DNA of 64,000 nucleotides from Priestia koreensis (GCF_001274935.1 NZ_LILC01000006.1:1-64000), one strand, 5' to 3'. Counted from the stretch's first letter, positions 43,933 to 53,542 are shown. Made by a program: numbers and translations. The notes: generated from the sequence alone by a model not told the origin.

Positions 43933-44816
43933 TGAAACAAAAATTTGATGCATTTACCCATACGACGAACCGTTTAGAAGCCCTTTATCGTCATGATGAG
44001 AGCTTTCGCCAACAGTTAGATCAATACAAGGGCTTTTATATCGCAAAGTTCTGGGATCTTATTACATCGGAACATGATCGTAATCGATTTGTAGAACGAT
44101 TCCTTGAAGCCTTTGATTCCCAATTCTTTAATGGCTATTTTATTGCCACTGAAATTCTTCACCATGAGGAAACCGTGATGCCAAATGAATGGTTCCAACA
44201 ACCAAGCGGGACGATTAAAGAACAGATTCCAGGGTTTATCAAACGAGCGCTTGGCGGGGAATTTGATGAACAAATGAAAACGACTCTTTCTCAACGTATT
44301 TTGTCATGGGCGATTCAGGAATTTGAGGACATTCGTCCCATCATCAATCAAGCCTATTGGGAAATTGTCTGCTTAGGAGCGGAGCAAGCGTTTCGAGATG
44401 AAATGTTTGAGAGACAAGTCGAAGTGATGGAAGAACAAGAGATCGTAAGAGGGGCGTTACATCGCCTAGATGACTTTTATTTTGTTGATCCACAGAAATA
44501 CTTTGCGCCCGATCAAAAAAGCGCTGAAATGGAAATATGGAGCTTACACACATGGTCTGCGATTGAAGCACTCGTCAGTAAGGTTGGGGAACTCATGATC
44601 ATTAACCGTCGTATCATTGATGCAGACAGTGCGGTAAATATCCGTCTCTATTTAAAGAGCACCATCCATGACAATGAACGAATGAAGATCGTCGAACATG
44701 TTTTATACCAGCTGTCACAACGTTTGAATCTTGGGCAGGAGCACTTTATGGTGGACATTGCCATCATTGAGGATTTCTATTTGCTAACTAGTAATGCCGT
44801 AAGCGTAACAGAATAA
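43932..44816 (+). CDS. 294-aa helical protein of the lipoprotein operon
   Basis: Almost wholly helical, soluble, acidic and aromatic-rich protein with no family I can name (MKQKFDAFTHTTNRLEALYR). Its start overlaps the lipoprotein stop, and a terminator follows 20 bases after its own stop, so it closes the operon. A cytoplasmic partner of the transfer apparatus is a guess from context. Confidence 0.6.
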   Translation: MKQKFDAFTHTTNRLEALYRHDESFRQQLDQYKGFYIAKFWDLITSEHDRNRFVERFLEAFDSQFFNGYFIATEILHHEETVMPNEWFQQPSGTIKEQIPGFIKRALGGEFDEQMKTTLSQRILSWAIQEFEDIRPIINQAYWEIVCLGAEQAFRDEMFERQVEVMEEQEIVRGALHRLDDFYFVDPQKYFAPDQKSAEMEIWSLHTWSAIEALVSKVGELMIINRRIIDADSAVNIRLYLKSTIHDNERMKIVEHVLYQLSQRLNLGQEHFMVDIAIIEDFYLLTSNAVSVTE

Positions 44817-44836
44817 AGATGATAAAAGACAAATAG

Positions 44837-44876
44837 AAAAGAGGTTACGTGCCATGAGCATGTAACCTCTTTTTTG
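44837..44876 (+). terminator. Terminator of the lipoprotein operon
   Basis: AAAAGAGGTTAC/GTAACCTCTTTTTT stem-loop. Confidence 0.9.
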
Positions 44877-44877
44877 G

Positions 44878-45592
44878 TCATAAGTAAATCCCTTCACTTC
44901 GCATATGACCACGTAACGCATGGAATACCATTTTGTGAGTGGAAAGTTTGCCTGTAAGCAAAACCTCATTCAAAACCGTACTTACGCACATGGCTGCATA
45001 TCGATTGGTGATTAAGCGCTGTGGTTCAGACGCTAGTAAAGCGGAACAAGACAGTTGAGAAGGGGCAATTTCATCGTTGTCCTCCAAGATATTCGGATAA
45101 ACGGATGCAATGGGTTCACAGATGACTTTTTGGCCAATTTTCAATCCACAAACTAATTGACCTGTATAACTGCTTTTGTCATATGTCTCTTTTTCTTCTT
45201 TACTCCATGTTTCCTTTATAGGGTTTCCTTCTGGTATCGCAACCGCTTCATTCCCTACATCAATATATAATAAGTCTCCTTCATGCTCTTCAAAAAATTG
45301 ATGAAAGATCGCTCGGCTATAATTGTTTTCAACGTTTGAAATGAGAATAGGCAAGTAGAATCGTCCTGAAGCTGCTTCTAAGTATTCCTTATAAAAGAGT
45401 GTTTCAAGGGTATCAACACTTTCTACATGTTCAAATGAATAGCTAGAAACTTGAAGCTTATAAGCGCTTCAAGTTTCTAGCTAATACATCTGCTTTCTTC
45501 AAGGCCACGTCTTTCGGAAGAAACAATTGATTGTTTAGGTTTTTCCCGACAACATTAGGGTCATTAAGGACGTACTTTCCCACTTTTTGCAT
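44878..45592 (-). pseudogene. ThiF/E1-like (PRTRC-ThiF type) gene, frameshifted and 5'-truncated
   Basis: Two frames carry consecutive parts of one E1/ThiF-like protein. The upstream part, down to a stop at 45458, reads YVLNDPNVVGKNLNNQLFLP and then KADVLARNL, the nucleotide-binding second half with its D-P-x-x-V-x-x-x-N-L-x-x-Q-x-F pattern. The downstream part, open from 45468 to 44878, reads LPILISNVENNYSRAIFHQF, YIDVGNE, TGQLVCG and PSQLSCS. One extra base near 45460 explains the shift. The GxGGxG start of the family is missing at the 5' side. Such proteins adenylate a C-terminal glycine of ubiquitin-like partners; this copy is dead. Confidence 0.75.
45440..45483. repeat. Perfect 18-bp inverted repeat at the frameshift site
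   Basis: TAGCTAGAAACTTGAAGC (45440-45457) and its exact complement (45466-45483) with an 8-base loop, inside the ThiF-like pseudogene. Confidence 0.85.
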
Positions 45593-45836
45593 ACAAAAGA
45601 TCTGGTGGGTAACTTGGGGGCTTTGAAAAACTGTCCAGATAACTATGTAGGTACTTTCACCATAAATGATAGTGGGATAAATAGTGATTTATGGTTTTTG
45701 GAAATATTCAAGAAATATTCATTGCAAAAAACCAAAAGTAACTGTTGAAAGATTAAAGAGAATATTCTTGGGTTATGAAAAAAGAAGGGTGTTTTAGGAT
45801 TTTTTTTGCGTCTTTAGAACTATTAATTGGGAAATT
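45593..45836. other. Intergenic edge of the dynamin-HerA island
   Basis: No gene seen. Base composition shifts to more A/T here, which suggests an island border next to the pseudogene. Confidence 0.4.
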
Positions 45837-45845
45837 TGATACAAT
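45837..45845 (+). promoter_or_regulatory. Extended -10 promoter of the dynamin-HerA operon
   Basis: TGA-TACAAT, 34 bases before the first ATG; no convincing -35. Confidence 0.5.
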
Positions 45846-45878
45846 AGTATTGGTGAATTTTAATTAGGATGTGATTAA

Positions 45879-46757
45879 ATGCCTGAAGAAGATTTAGTTA
45901 AATGGAAACCTAATATTCTGAATAAAGCTAATGTTTATAGTTATTTAGTCGTGGGTACAATGAGCGCTGGAAAGTCGACTTTTTTAAATAGTCTAATAGG
46001 TCTTGAAATTTTTCCATCTAAAAATGAGGCATGCACCTCAAAAGTTATTTCATATTTTGCTAACCCTGATATGAAAAGTTTTCTATATTTAAAAAATAAT
46101 GCTAAAAAACCATCGCTTAGAAAAAAGTTAGATACTTCTCATCTAGATAAGTGGAATAAAGATGAAAAGATAAAAGAAGTTATAATTGAAGGTCCAATAA
46201 ACACAAATCAGGGAACACATTTTTGTGTGATAGATACACCGGGACCAAATAATTCGATGGATAAAAATCATGAAGTAGCAATGGAAAGAGCAATTCAAAA
46301 AAGTAACTATAAAAAGGTTTTCTACATTTTGAATGCTAGTCAGCTAGGGACAGAAGATGATCAACGATTGTTACATTTTATCAAAGAAAATTGTGGTGAA
46401 AAAAAGGTATTGTTTGTTGTTAATAAGTCAGATGTAATTGATGATACGCAGGAGGAAAATCTTACACTTATATCCAAAAGTGTGGAGAAATATTTAACTC
46501 AAAATGGCTTTAAAGTGCCGAAGATTTACTTTGTTTCCTCATTAGCTGGGTTACTAGCCATGAAGGTAACTAATAATATAGAGATTACTAGAAAAGAATC
46601 TAGGGATTATCAGCGATTAATAATGCTGTTAGATAAAAAACTTTCAGAATATAACTTAAATGTTACTAACAGAAGTTCCTCTAAAACAAAAGCAGCAAGT
46701 TTTGAAGACCTTTTATGGATACGTTCAGGAATTCCTGAGATATTGAATATACTTTGA
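45879..46757 (+). CDS. Dynamin-family GTPase, G-domain only
   Basis: 292 aa, essentially one dynamin-type GTPase domain: G1 VGTMSAGKSTFLNSLIG (residues ~24-41), G2 region KNEACTSKV, G3 DTPGPNNSMD (near 117), G4 VVNKSD (near 182). The stalk/bundle and membrane-binding parts of full bacterial dynamins are absent. It shares long motif stretches with the 751-aa protein 9 bp downstream (SKNEACT.KV, DTPGPNNSMD), so the two probably form hetero-oligomers like other paired bacterial dynamins. ATG with AGGATGTG upstream. First gene of the operon. Confidence 0.88.
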   Translation: MPEEDLVKWKPNILNKANVYSYLVVGTMSAGKSTFLNSLIGLEIFPSKNEACTSKVISYFANPDMKSFLYLKNNAKKPSLRKKLDTSHLDKWNKDEKIKEVIIEGPINTNQGTHFCVIDTPGPNNSMDKNHEVAMERAIQKSNYKKVFYILNASQLGTEDDQRLLHFIKENCGEKKVLFVVNKSDVIDDTQEENLTLISKSVEKYLTQNGFKVPKIYFVSSLAGLLAMKVTNNIEITRKESRDYQRLIMLLDKKLSEYNLNVTNRSSSKTKAASFEDLLWIRSGIPEILNIL

Positions 46758-46766
46758 GGTGAAAAA

Positions 46767-49022
46767 ATGAATATTTTAATGAAATATAATCCCTATAAAG
46801 TTGAAACACAGCTTTGGTTTAATAACGAAAACTTAATGGAAACAACTAAATTGGGTGCTTTTAAGCATGATCGACTACAAGTTTGGGTAGAGAGACTATT
46901 CCCGATGCTAGTAGATGAGTTAAATGATGATACATTTATAATGGAGTTTATCGGTACACTGCCGGATTTTGAAGATATACGGCAAGTGAAAGTCTTTTAT
47001 CCAAATATTGAATTAGAGCATATCCCAGTTGAAGAAGTTAATGACAAATTTACACAACTAGAAGCGCTTGTTCAAATGATGAAAGAAGGTCCATTTGAAC
47101 AATTGAAAGATGAAAAAATTGAATTGAATTTTCAAAAAGCCTTAAATAGTGAATTTGAAATTGCTGTTATCGCAACGATGAGTTCAGGTAAGTCGACATT
47201 AATAAATGCCATTCTAGGTCAAGAACTAATGCCATCTAAAAATGAGGCATGTACGGCAAAAGTTTCGCGTATAAAAAATAATCCTAATATAGAAAATTAT
47301 TCAGCAGTGGCTTATAGCGAAAATGGTAAGATACTAAAAACTATTACAAATGCAACAGTCGAAGATTTCACTCTATTTAATGATGACCCTGCAATTCAAT
47401 TAATAGAAATTGAAGGAAATATTCCTTCTGTAAAATCTGGAAAAATGAATTTGATATTAGTAGATACACCAGGGCCAAATAACTCAATGGACGGATCACA
47501 TAGGCAACATACATTATCAGTTATTAAAAGTGATGACAAACCAATGGTGCTATATGTATTAAATGCTACGCAGTTACGGACAGATGATGATCTGGCATTA
47601 CTGCGAACAGTAGCAGATGCAATGGCGGTTGGTGGTAAGCAATCTAAGGACAGATTTATTTTTGCAATGAATAAATCTGATGAGTTTGATCCAGAAAAAG
47701 GAGAAAGCATTAGTGGCGCTATGATTGGTGTAAAAGAATACTTAGAACAACAAGGTATTGAAAACCCAAACATATATCCAGTTTCGGCTCAAATTGCGAA
47801 AGTAATTCGTAAGAAAAAGAACGGTTTAAATTTAACTCGATCTGAAAATGGAGATTACTTTGCGAAAGATCTATTCCTCGAAGAACCAACGATGCATTTA
47901 AATCAATATGCACCACTAAGCCCGTCCTTGAAAAATAGTATTGAGAATCAAATTTTGAGATCAAATGATAAAGATGATATGGTTGTTCATTATTCAGGAA
48001 TTACAAGTATTGAAGCGTCTGTTAATGAATATTTAGAGAAGTATGCTGTTACATCTAAAATTACGAACGCCGTTAATACATTCCAACGCATTGTTGAACA
48101 AGAAGATATGAATAACAAACTTAAACAAGCTATTCTAGAAGACTCAGAACAACGTGAAGAAATTGCACGTATTATGAAAACAATAAAAAAAGAATTAAAT
48201 AGTGGTAGTAAAGCGCAAGAGTTTAAAACGAAAATTCAAAATGTGGAGTTAAAAGCTGATGAATTTTTTGCACCTACAAATAAAAAGGTGTTTAAACTAT
48301 TGTCTGATATTAGTAAAAAGCTTCGAAGCAATGACAAAATAAAAAAATACGAAGCTGAAATTCTTTTAGCTAAAGCACAAAAAGAAGTCTTGATGTTGCA
48401 AGATGATTTAGTGACGGATTTAGAAAAAACAATCAGCAATGTTCTACATTCAACTGCTGAACGCTATGTGAATGAGTATCGTACATATATTCAAGGAATC
48501 ACGAGATTTGAATCAAATAAAATTAAATTAAATAGTTGGGATAAGGCATTAACAGCCGATAGTGTAGACGTTGATGACTTAATGGGGCGCTTCAGTTACA
48601 AAGAGGAAGTAGTTGTTGGTACGAAAACTGTACTTAACCCAGAAAAAAAGTGGTATACGTTCTGGAGACCGAAATATGTAGAGCGCAATGTTTATGAAAA
48701 TGTCGAATATGTGAGTATGAAAAATTTATCTGAAGAATTTTTATTACCAATTGAAGAACAAGTAACAAATAATATCCATAATGCAATTAAATTTACGCAG
48801 GCAGAGTTAAAACGATTACAACAATTCTTTATTGCTGAAATTGATCGTTTAGAGGGAATTTTAAAAGAACGAGTTGATGAAATTAGTAGACTAGCAAATC
48901 AGCGTGAACAACTAGAAGAACAATTAGAAGAAAATCGAGAGAAACAAAAATGGTTAGATCAATTTATGGAAAAACTAAATAATATTTTAGAACTCAAAGA
49001 AAGGGAAGTTATAAAATTATGA
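46767..49022 (+). CDS. Dynamin-like GTPase, full length
   Basis: 751 aa. An N-terminal ~115-residue extension is followed by a dynamin GTPase domain with G1 ATMSSGKSTLINAILG (residues ~135-150), G2 NEACTAKV, G3 DTPGPNNSMDGSH (near 232) and G4 FAMNKSDEFD (near 300). The second half is long helices (stalk/bundle), a basic aromatic patch KKWYTFWRPKYVERNVY near 630-646 that could touch lipid, and a C-terminal coiled coil (about 680-745). Bacterial dynamins tether, fuse or reshape membranes. GAGGTG site; stop overlaps the next start (ATGA). Confidence 0.9.
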   Translation: MNILMKYNPYKVETQLWFNNENLMETTKLGAFKHDRLQVWVERLFPMLVDELNDDTFIMEFIGTLPDFEDIRQVKVFYPNIELEHIPVEEVNDKFTQLEALVQMMKEGPFEQLKDEKIELNFQKALNSEFEIAVIATMSSGKSTLINAILGQELMPSKNEACTAKVSRIKNNPNIENYSAVAYSENGKILKTITNATVEDFTLFNDDPAIQLIEIEGNIPSVKSGKMNLILVDTPGPNNSMDGSHRQHTLSVIKSDDKPMVLYVLNATQLRTDDDLALLRTVADAMAVGGKQSKDRFIFAMNKSDEFDPEKGESISGAMIGVKEYLEQQGIENPNIYPVSAQIAKVIRKKKNGLNLTRSENGDYFAKDLFLEEPTMHLNQYAPLSPSLKNSIENQILRSNDKDDMVVHYSGITSIEASVNEYLEKYAVTSKITNAVNTFQRIVEQEDMNNKLKQAILEDSEQREEIARIMKTIKKELNSGSKAQEFKTKIQNVELKADEFFAPTNKKVFKLLSDISKKLRSNDKIKKYEAEILLAKAQKEVLMLQDDLVTDLEKTISNVLHSTAERYVNEYRTYIQGITRFESNKIKLNSWDKALTADSVDVDDLMGRFSYKEEVVVGTKTVLNPEKKWYTFWRPKYVERNVYENVEYVSMKNLSEEFLLPIEEQVTNNIHNAIKFTQAELKRLQQFFIAEIDRLEGILKERVDEISRLANQREQLEEQLEENREKQKWLDQFMEKLNNILELKEREVIKL

Positions 49023-49495
49023 GTAAATTAGATCAAGCAATTACAGAAAAGAACATAGTCCGATTACAAAATTTATTAAAGGCCTATTTAACTGGTGATC
49101 CTACAGACTCTAACGAAACGGTCAAAGAGAGTCTTCAAAAAATCCAAGTAAACGGGATTGATATATGGCAACATCATGACGGGAAAATATTGCATACATC
49201 CTCTAAAGAATCTTGGGATGAAGATTATTTTGTGGATTTACAAGTGGATTTACGAATGAATTTTTCAAAGGAGCGTTTCTTACACATACTAGAGGTAGGA
49301 AAAAAAGTATACGCAAATCCAGCAAAACAATTAGCCACAGTCACACACCATGCTTCTCGTCCAACTGCTCAAAAAACTTACATTAAACTGGCGGACAGTG
49401 GAAAAAAGAAATCAGCCCTCCTGTGGGGAACAGTAGCAGTGGGGGCCGTTATTCTAATGGCCGTAGTTATCAAAATGATCAATTCGAACAATTAA
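49019..49495 (+). CDS. 158-aa protein with C-terminal membrane helix
   Basis: A soluble N-terminal domain of ~125 residues of no recognised family (MSKLDQAITEKNIVRLQNLLK, then IQVNGIDIWQHHDG) is followed by a basic stretch and one strong membrane helix (ALLWGTVAVGAVILMAVVIKM) at the very end. A tail-anchored topology with the domain in the cytoplasm is likely. The 3' end overlaps the next frame by ~70 bases. Coupled to the upstream dynamin by ATGA overlap. Confidence 0.7.
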   Translation: MSKLDQAITEKNIVRLQNLLKAYLTGDPTDSNETVKESLQKIQVNGIDIWQHHDGKILHTSSKESWDEDYFVDLQVDLRMNFSKERFLHILEVGKKVYANPAKQLATVTHHASRPTAQKTYIKLADSGKKKSALLWGTVAVGAVILMAVVIKMINSNN

Positions 49496-49857
49496 AATAC
49501 ACAGCAAATAAATTTTTTGAATATCTTGATGAACTTAGAGCAATAGGTAAGCAACCATCGCAGAAATTGGTTGGTTTTATATGTAAACTGGCTGATGGTG
49601 AATTTGTTCGTCATGAGGATCTTAAAAAGTTTGAACTTGAGAGTAAATTATTGAATCAAACAATTTCAGAGTTAGAGCATGAACGTTCACAGAAAGAAGC
49701 GCTCCAAAAAGAGTTAGAGCTTTTAAAAGAGAATTTTGAACAAGTTAGAACTAATCGTCAATTATTTACTGAGTCATTCGATAATATTAAAAATAAATTT
49801 GATGAAAGTGCAAATAGAACTAAAAATGACATTGGTGGAATAGTAGAGTTCGATTAA
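49423..49857 (+). CDS. Coiled-coil protein, possibly the frameshifted continuation of the 158-aa gene
   Basis: The -1 frame is open from 49423 to 49857 (up to 144 aa). The likely genuine part starts near FEQLKYTANKFFEYLDEL and continues through a coiled coil (ELESKLLNQTISELEHERSQ, KEALQKELELLKENFEQV) to NDIGGIVEFD. No start codon with a ribosome binding site lies near the point where coding character begins: the only in-frame option is GTG 49423 without a site. Translation may therefore depend on coupling or -1 frameshifting, or a single base loss split an older TM-coiled-coil gene. Confidence 0.5.
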   Translation: MGNSSSGGRYSNGRSYQNDQFEQLKYTANKFFEYLDELRAIGKQPSQKLVGFICKLADGEFVRHEDLKKFELESKLLNQTISELEHERSQKEALQKELELLKENFEQVRTNRQLFTESFDNIKNKFDESANRTKNDIGGIVEFD

Positions 49858-49875
49858 TTTGGAGGAAAAAATGTA

Positions 49876-52800
49876 ATGAACAATTTAATGACGCTTGAAC
49901 AGCAAGTAGAACCTGCTTTAAATAATGCCACTAAGTTCATGGGGAAATCTTACTTACACGAATTGAGTAATCATAAAATAGTTAGTGTAGCAAAAGATAT
50001 GATTTATAATGAGTCGAATGTAGGGCGCTATATTCGACTCTTCCAAATAGAAAAAATTGTCTATGATAAAAATGAAGATATTAATGAGAAATTAGTAAAT
50101 GTATATAATGCTCTAGGAAATTTAAATAATTCATTAATTGTAATTATTGATAGTAATGGTAGCGAAGTGAATTTTTATTTAGGTACACGTTCAAGTCAGG
50201 TGTCTATTGCACAAGAAATCATGCAGAAAAGCATGAAAGGAAATTTTCCTGGTACAAAGTTGAATAAACTAAAAAATAGTAATTATACAAGTCTCATAAA
50301 TAATGTTATTTCTGGAAATAAAGAACGTTTAAGAAGAACAGTTGTAAGTGTATCGGGAATACCTGCTATGAAAGATACTGAAAAAACAACGTTTGTACAG
50401 GGGCTTGAAAAGTTAATCAATGCGATGTATGGTGAAAAGTTTTCCGCAATTTTAATAGCTGATGCAGTCTCAGTAGATCAAGTTTCTGAAATTAAGCAAG
50501 GGTATGAAAATATGTATTCCACTTTATCAAAATTTCAAAAAGTAGAGTATACTGCTGGCAAAAACGAAAGTCTCGCATTAGCTGAGGGAATTAGTGAAGG
50601 AGTTACCGATTCAATAAATGATAGCATTGGTTTAACGCAAAGCTATACAAAGTCTCAGACTGATGGTACAAATAATTCGAGTACTAAAGGTTCTTCAAAA
50701 GGAGCGTCATTTACACCATTAGGTATTGGTGGTAATGCAGGAAATAATAAAAGTGAAACGTTTGGTTTAAACCATTCTAAAACCTTTTCAGATACAGGGG
50801 GTACTACTAAGACAACAGGCACTTCCAAAACAACGGCACAAAACGTTACAAATAGTTCTACAACGACAGAGGGATCTAGCCAAAGCTTTCAAGTTCATAT
50901 CGAAGATAAGAGAATTACTGAATTATTAGAAAAAATCGATTTACATTTAGATCGCTTAAATAGTGCTTCTGATTTAGGATTATGGCATTATGCTGCATAC
51001 TTCCTAGCAGATGATGAACAAACGGCTACTGTAGCTGCTACAAATTACCAAGCAATCATTAGAGGAACAGAATCATCAATTGAGGGTTCTGCAATAAACG
51101 TATGGAATTCTGAGCATATCAATAACTTACCTGTTCGTGAATCCTTAAAACAATTACAGCATCCAAAGTTTCACATTAATCAAGCTGGTTTAGATTTAGT
51201 GACAGGTAGTACACTTGTTAATACGCATGAACTTACCATTGCCTGTAGCTTACCAAGAAAATCGATAAAAGGTTTACCTGTTGTAGAAATGGCTGAGTTC
51301 GGTCGAGGTGTTTCACTCTTATCAGAACAAAAACAGATGCACGTAATGGATCTTGGATATATATATCATATGGGGGAAACTGAACAATCACCTGTTCAAC
51401 TTGATATTAATAGCCTAGCTATGCATACCTTTGTAACCGGATCAACAGGTTCGGGAAAATCTAATACAATTTATAGAATGTTAGATGAATTAATGAAAGT
51501 AAATATTAAATTCCTTGTAATTGAACCAGCAAAAGGCGAATACAAAAATGTATTTGGTGGTTATCAAAATGTAAATGTATTTGGTACTAACATTAGGCAT
51601 ACGAAGCTACTAAAAATTAATCCATTCTATTTTCCTGAAAAAATTCATGTATTAGAGCATATTGAAAGATTAATTGAAATTTTTAATGCTTGTTGGCCGA
51701 TGTATGCTGCTATGCCTGCCGTGTTAAAAGAAGCAGTTGAAGAAGTGTATCGCAGTTGTGGATGGCAACTTGAAACCTCGATGAACTTTAATAGAGTTGC
51801 ACATTATCCTACTATGAAGCAATTGGTTGAAGTCCTTCCAAGGGTAATTGAAAAATCAGGTTACTCTGAGGAAGTAAAGAGTAATTACATTGGGGCTTTA
51901 GTAACACGTGTAAAATCTTTAACTACGGGCTTATTAAGTAATGTATTTGTAGGAGATGAAGTAGATAATAGACTGCTATTTGATGAAAATTGTGTTATTG
52001 ATTTAAGTTTAATTGGCTCTGCTGAAACAAAATCACTTGTAATGGGTATTATTTTTATGCGATTACAAGAGCATCGAATGGCTTTTGCTGAAGCAATGAA
52101 TGTACCATTGAAGCATGTCACAGTCTTAGAAGAGGCACATCATCTGTTACGAAGAACATTGGATGTACAATCAAATGAAAGTGCTAATTTGCAAGGTAAA
52201 TCGGTAGAAATGATTACGAATAGTATTGCAGAAATGCGTACGTATGGAGAAGGATTTATTATTGTAGATCAATCTCCAAGCCTTTTAGATTCATCAGCTA
52301 TTCGTAATACAAATACGAAGATAATACTACGTCTCCCAGATGCTACTGATCGTATTTTAGTGGGAGGAGCTGCAGGCTTAAATGAACAACAGTTAAATGA
52401 AATTGCAAAGTTGCAAACAGGTGTTTCGGTAGTATACCAAAATAACTGGTTAGATTCAGTTTTATGTAATGTTCATGAATTTAAATCCCCAAAGCCTTAT
52501 AGTTACTCATCTGATATAAAAGCTCAATTAAGAGAGCGTAGAGAAGTGGCTTCATTTGTATTAACATCGTTATTATCTAAAAAATACAATTCAAAACTTT
52601 TAATAGAGGCATTGAATGAAAATTCAAAGCTAAATACAATGTTGAAAATGCAATTATTAGAAGAAGTAGCGAATAATTTCTCACAATTGAGTGTATTAAA
52701 AAAGGGTAATGAAGCAATGTTAGGAGAGGTTTTTAATAGTTATATCTCTGCCGAAGAAATTATTGCATTTGCAAGTACAAGTTACACATTTGAAGATTTT

Positions 52801-52962
52801 GATTATAAATTTAACAAAGCAATCGCAACTTATATTGGTCATCATGAGTTCAAAGAGCACATTCAAGAATGTTTAATGATTTATTATTGCAAGTTAAATC
52901 CGTCATTTAGAGAATATTACTTGCAATGGTTTGAGCATAAACAGGGAGGTGTGATTATTTAA
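49876..52962 (+). CDS. HerA/VirB4-like DNA- or protein-pumping ATPase
   Basis: 1028 aa. Residues 1-245 form an uncharacterised N-terminal domain. Residues ~245-345 are a Ser/Thr/Gly/Asn-rich spacer (SSTKGSSKGAS, TTKTTGTSKTTAQN). The ATPase of the FtsK-HerA class follows, with Walker A VTGSTGSGKSNTIYRML near 520, Walker B HVTVLEEAHHLL near 750, then EMRTYGEGFIIVDQSPS and NTKIILRLPDATD, as in HerA/DUF87 proteins. A ~150-residue helical C-terminus ends it. Such hexamers thread DNA or protein through a pore. GGAGG site before the ATG; the stop overlaps the toxin start (TAATG). Confidence 0.85.
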   Translation: MNNLMTLEQQVEPALNNATKFMGKSYLHELSNHKIVSVAKDMIYNESNVGRYIRLFQIEKIVYDKNEDINEKLVNVYNALGNLNNSLIVIIDSNGSEVNFYLGTRSSQVSIAQEIMQKSMKGNFPGTKLNKLKNSNYTSLINNVISGNKERLRRTVVSVSGIPAMKDTEKTTFVQGLEKLINAMYGEKFSAILIADAVSVDQVSEIKQGYENMYSTLSKFQKVEYTAGKNESLALAEGISEGVTDSINDSIGLTQSYTKSQTDGTNNSSTKGSSKGASFTPLGIGGNAGNNKSETFGLNHSKTFSDTGGTTKTTGTSKTTAQNVTNSSTTTEGSSQSFQVHIEDKRITELLEKIDLHLDRLNSASDLGLWHYAAYFLADDEQTATVAATNYQAIIRGTESSIEGSAINVWNSEHINNLPVRESLKQLQHPKFHINQAGLDLVTGSTLVNTHELTIACSLPRKSIKGLPVVEMAEFGRGVSLLSEQKQMHVMDLGYIYHMGETEQSPVQLDINSLAMHTFVTGSTGSGKSNTIYRMLDELMKVNIKFLVIEPAKGEYKNVFGGYQNVNVFGTNIRHTKLLKINPFYFPEKIHVLEHIERLIEIFNACWPMYAAMPAVLKEAVEEVYRSCGWQLETSMNFNRVAHYPTMKQLVEVLPRVIEKSGYSEEVKSNYIGALVTRVKSLTTGLLSNVFVGDEVDNRLLFDENCVIDLSLIGSAETKSLVMGIIFMRLQEHRMAFAEAMNVPLKHVTVLEEAHHLLRRTLDVQSNESANLQGKSVEMITNSIAEMRTYGEGFIIVDQSPSLLDSSAIRNTNTKIILRLPDATDRILVGGAAGLNEQQLNEIAKLQTGVSVVYQNNWLDSVLCNVHEFKSPKPYSYSSDIKAQLRERREVASFVLTSLLSKKYNSKLLIEALNENSKLNTMLKMQLLEEVANNFSQLSVLKKGNEAMLGEVFNSYISAEEIIAFASTSYTFEDFDYKFNKAIATYIGHHEFKEHIQECLMIYYCKLNPSFREYYLQWFEHKQGGVII

Positions 52963-53525
52963 TGTCGATAATTGGCAGTTCATTTGTAGAAGTTATTAAG
53001 GCAAACACTGAAGTCATTAAAGAAGTACCTAAAGTAGAAACTCAGAATGATTTACCTACTTCAAATATTGAAGAAGTTAAAATACAAGCGGATTCAAGTG
53101 AAACGAGGTATGTTATTTGTAGGAATGAATCTTTAGAAGGAGATCGACATCCCATAACAGGTATTGAGTTTGAAAAAAAAGAAGTTGCATTACCTGATGG
53201 AACACGTATAGAAGGAGTGTTTCCTAAGTTCGACTCATTATTTGATGCAAAATTAGATGAATCACAATATGAGGAAACTGACGCGAAACAATTTAAGGGG
53301 GCAAATAGTCAATTGAAAAATGCCATTGAAAATGACCTCGGAATCAGAGGGCAATTTACAGATGAGCAAATCGAGCAAATTGAAGCTGGTGATACACCTG
53401 AAGGCTATGTATGGCATCACTCAGAGGAAGCGGGAACTCTCCAACTAGTTGATTCAACTATACATGCTCAAACTGGTCATACTGGTGGTCGTAGTATTTG
53501 GGGTGGGGGTAATGATAGTCGTTAA
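52962..53525 (+). CDS. HNH/Endo VII-type nuclease toxin (WHH family)
   Basis: 187 aa. The last ~130 residues are a nuclease toxin domain: RHPITGIEFEKKEV, FDAKLDESQYEETDAKQF, and the signature YVWHHSEEAGTLQLVDSTIH followed by TGHTGGRSIWGGG. The WHH motif is the catalytic mark of this HNH/Endonuclease VII group in polymorphic toxins. The first ~50 residues are polar and without any signal peptide, LXG, WXG100 or PAAR-like trafficking domain. GGGAGG site; translated right after the HerA-like ATPase and right before its immunity gene. Confidence 0.9.
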   Translation: MSIIGSSFVEVIKANTEVIKEVPKVETQNDLPTSNIEEVKIQADSSETRYVICRNESLEGDRHPITGIEFEKKEVALPDGTRIEGVFPKFDSLFDAKLDESQYEETDAKQFKGANSQLKNAIENDLGIRGQFTDEQIEQIEAGDTPEGYVWHHSEEAGTLQLVDSTIHAQTGHTGGRSIWGGGNDSR

Positions 53526-53542
53526 ACTAGGAGGTAATCATA

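Noticed and set aside
44878..45354. 158-codon frame as an intact gene
   Set aside because: Similarity continues upstream in two frames with a shift at the palindrome, so this is the 3' part of a broken ThiF-like gene.
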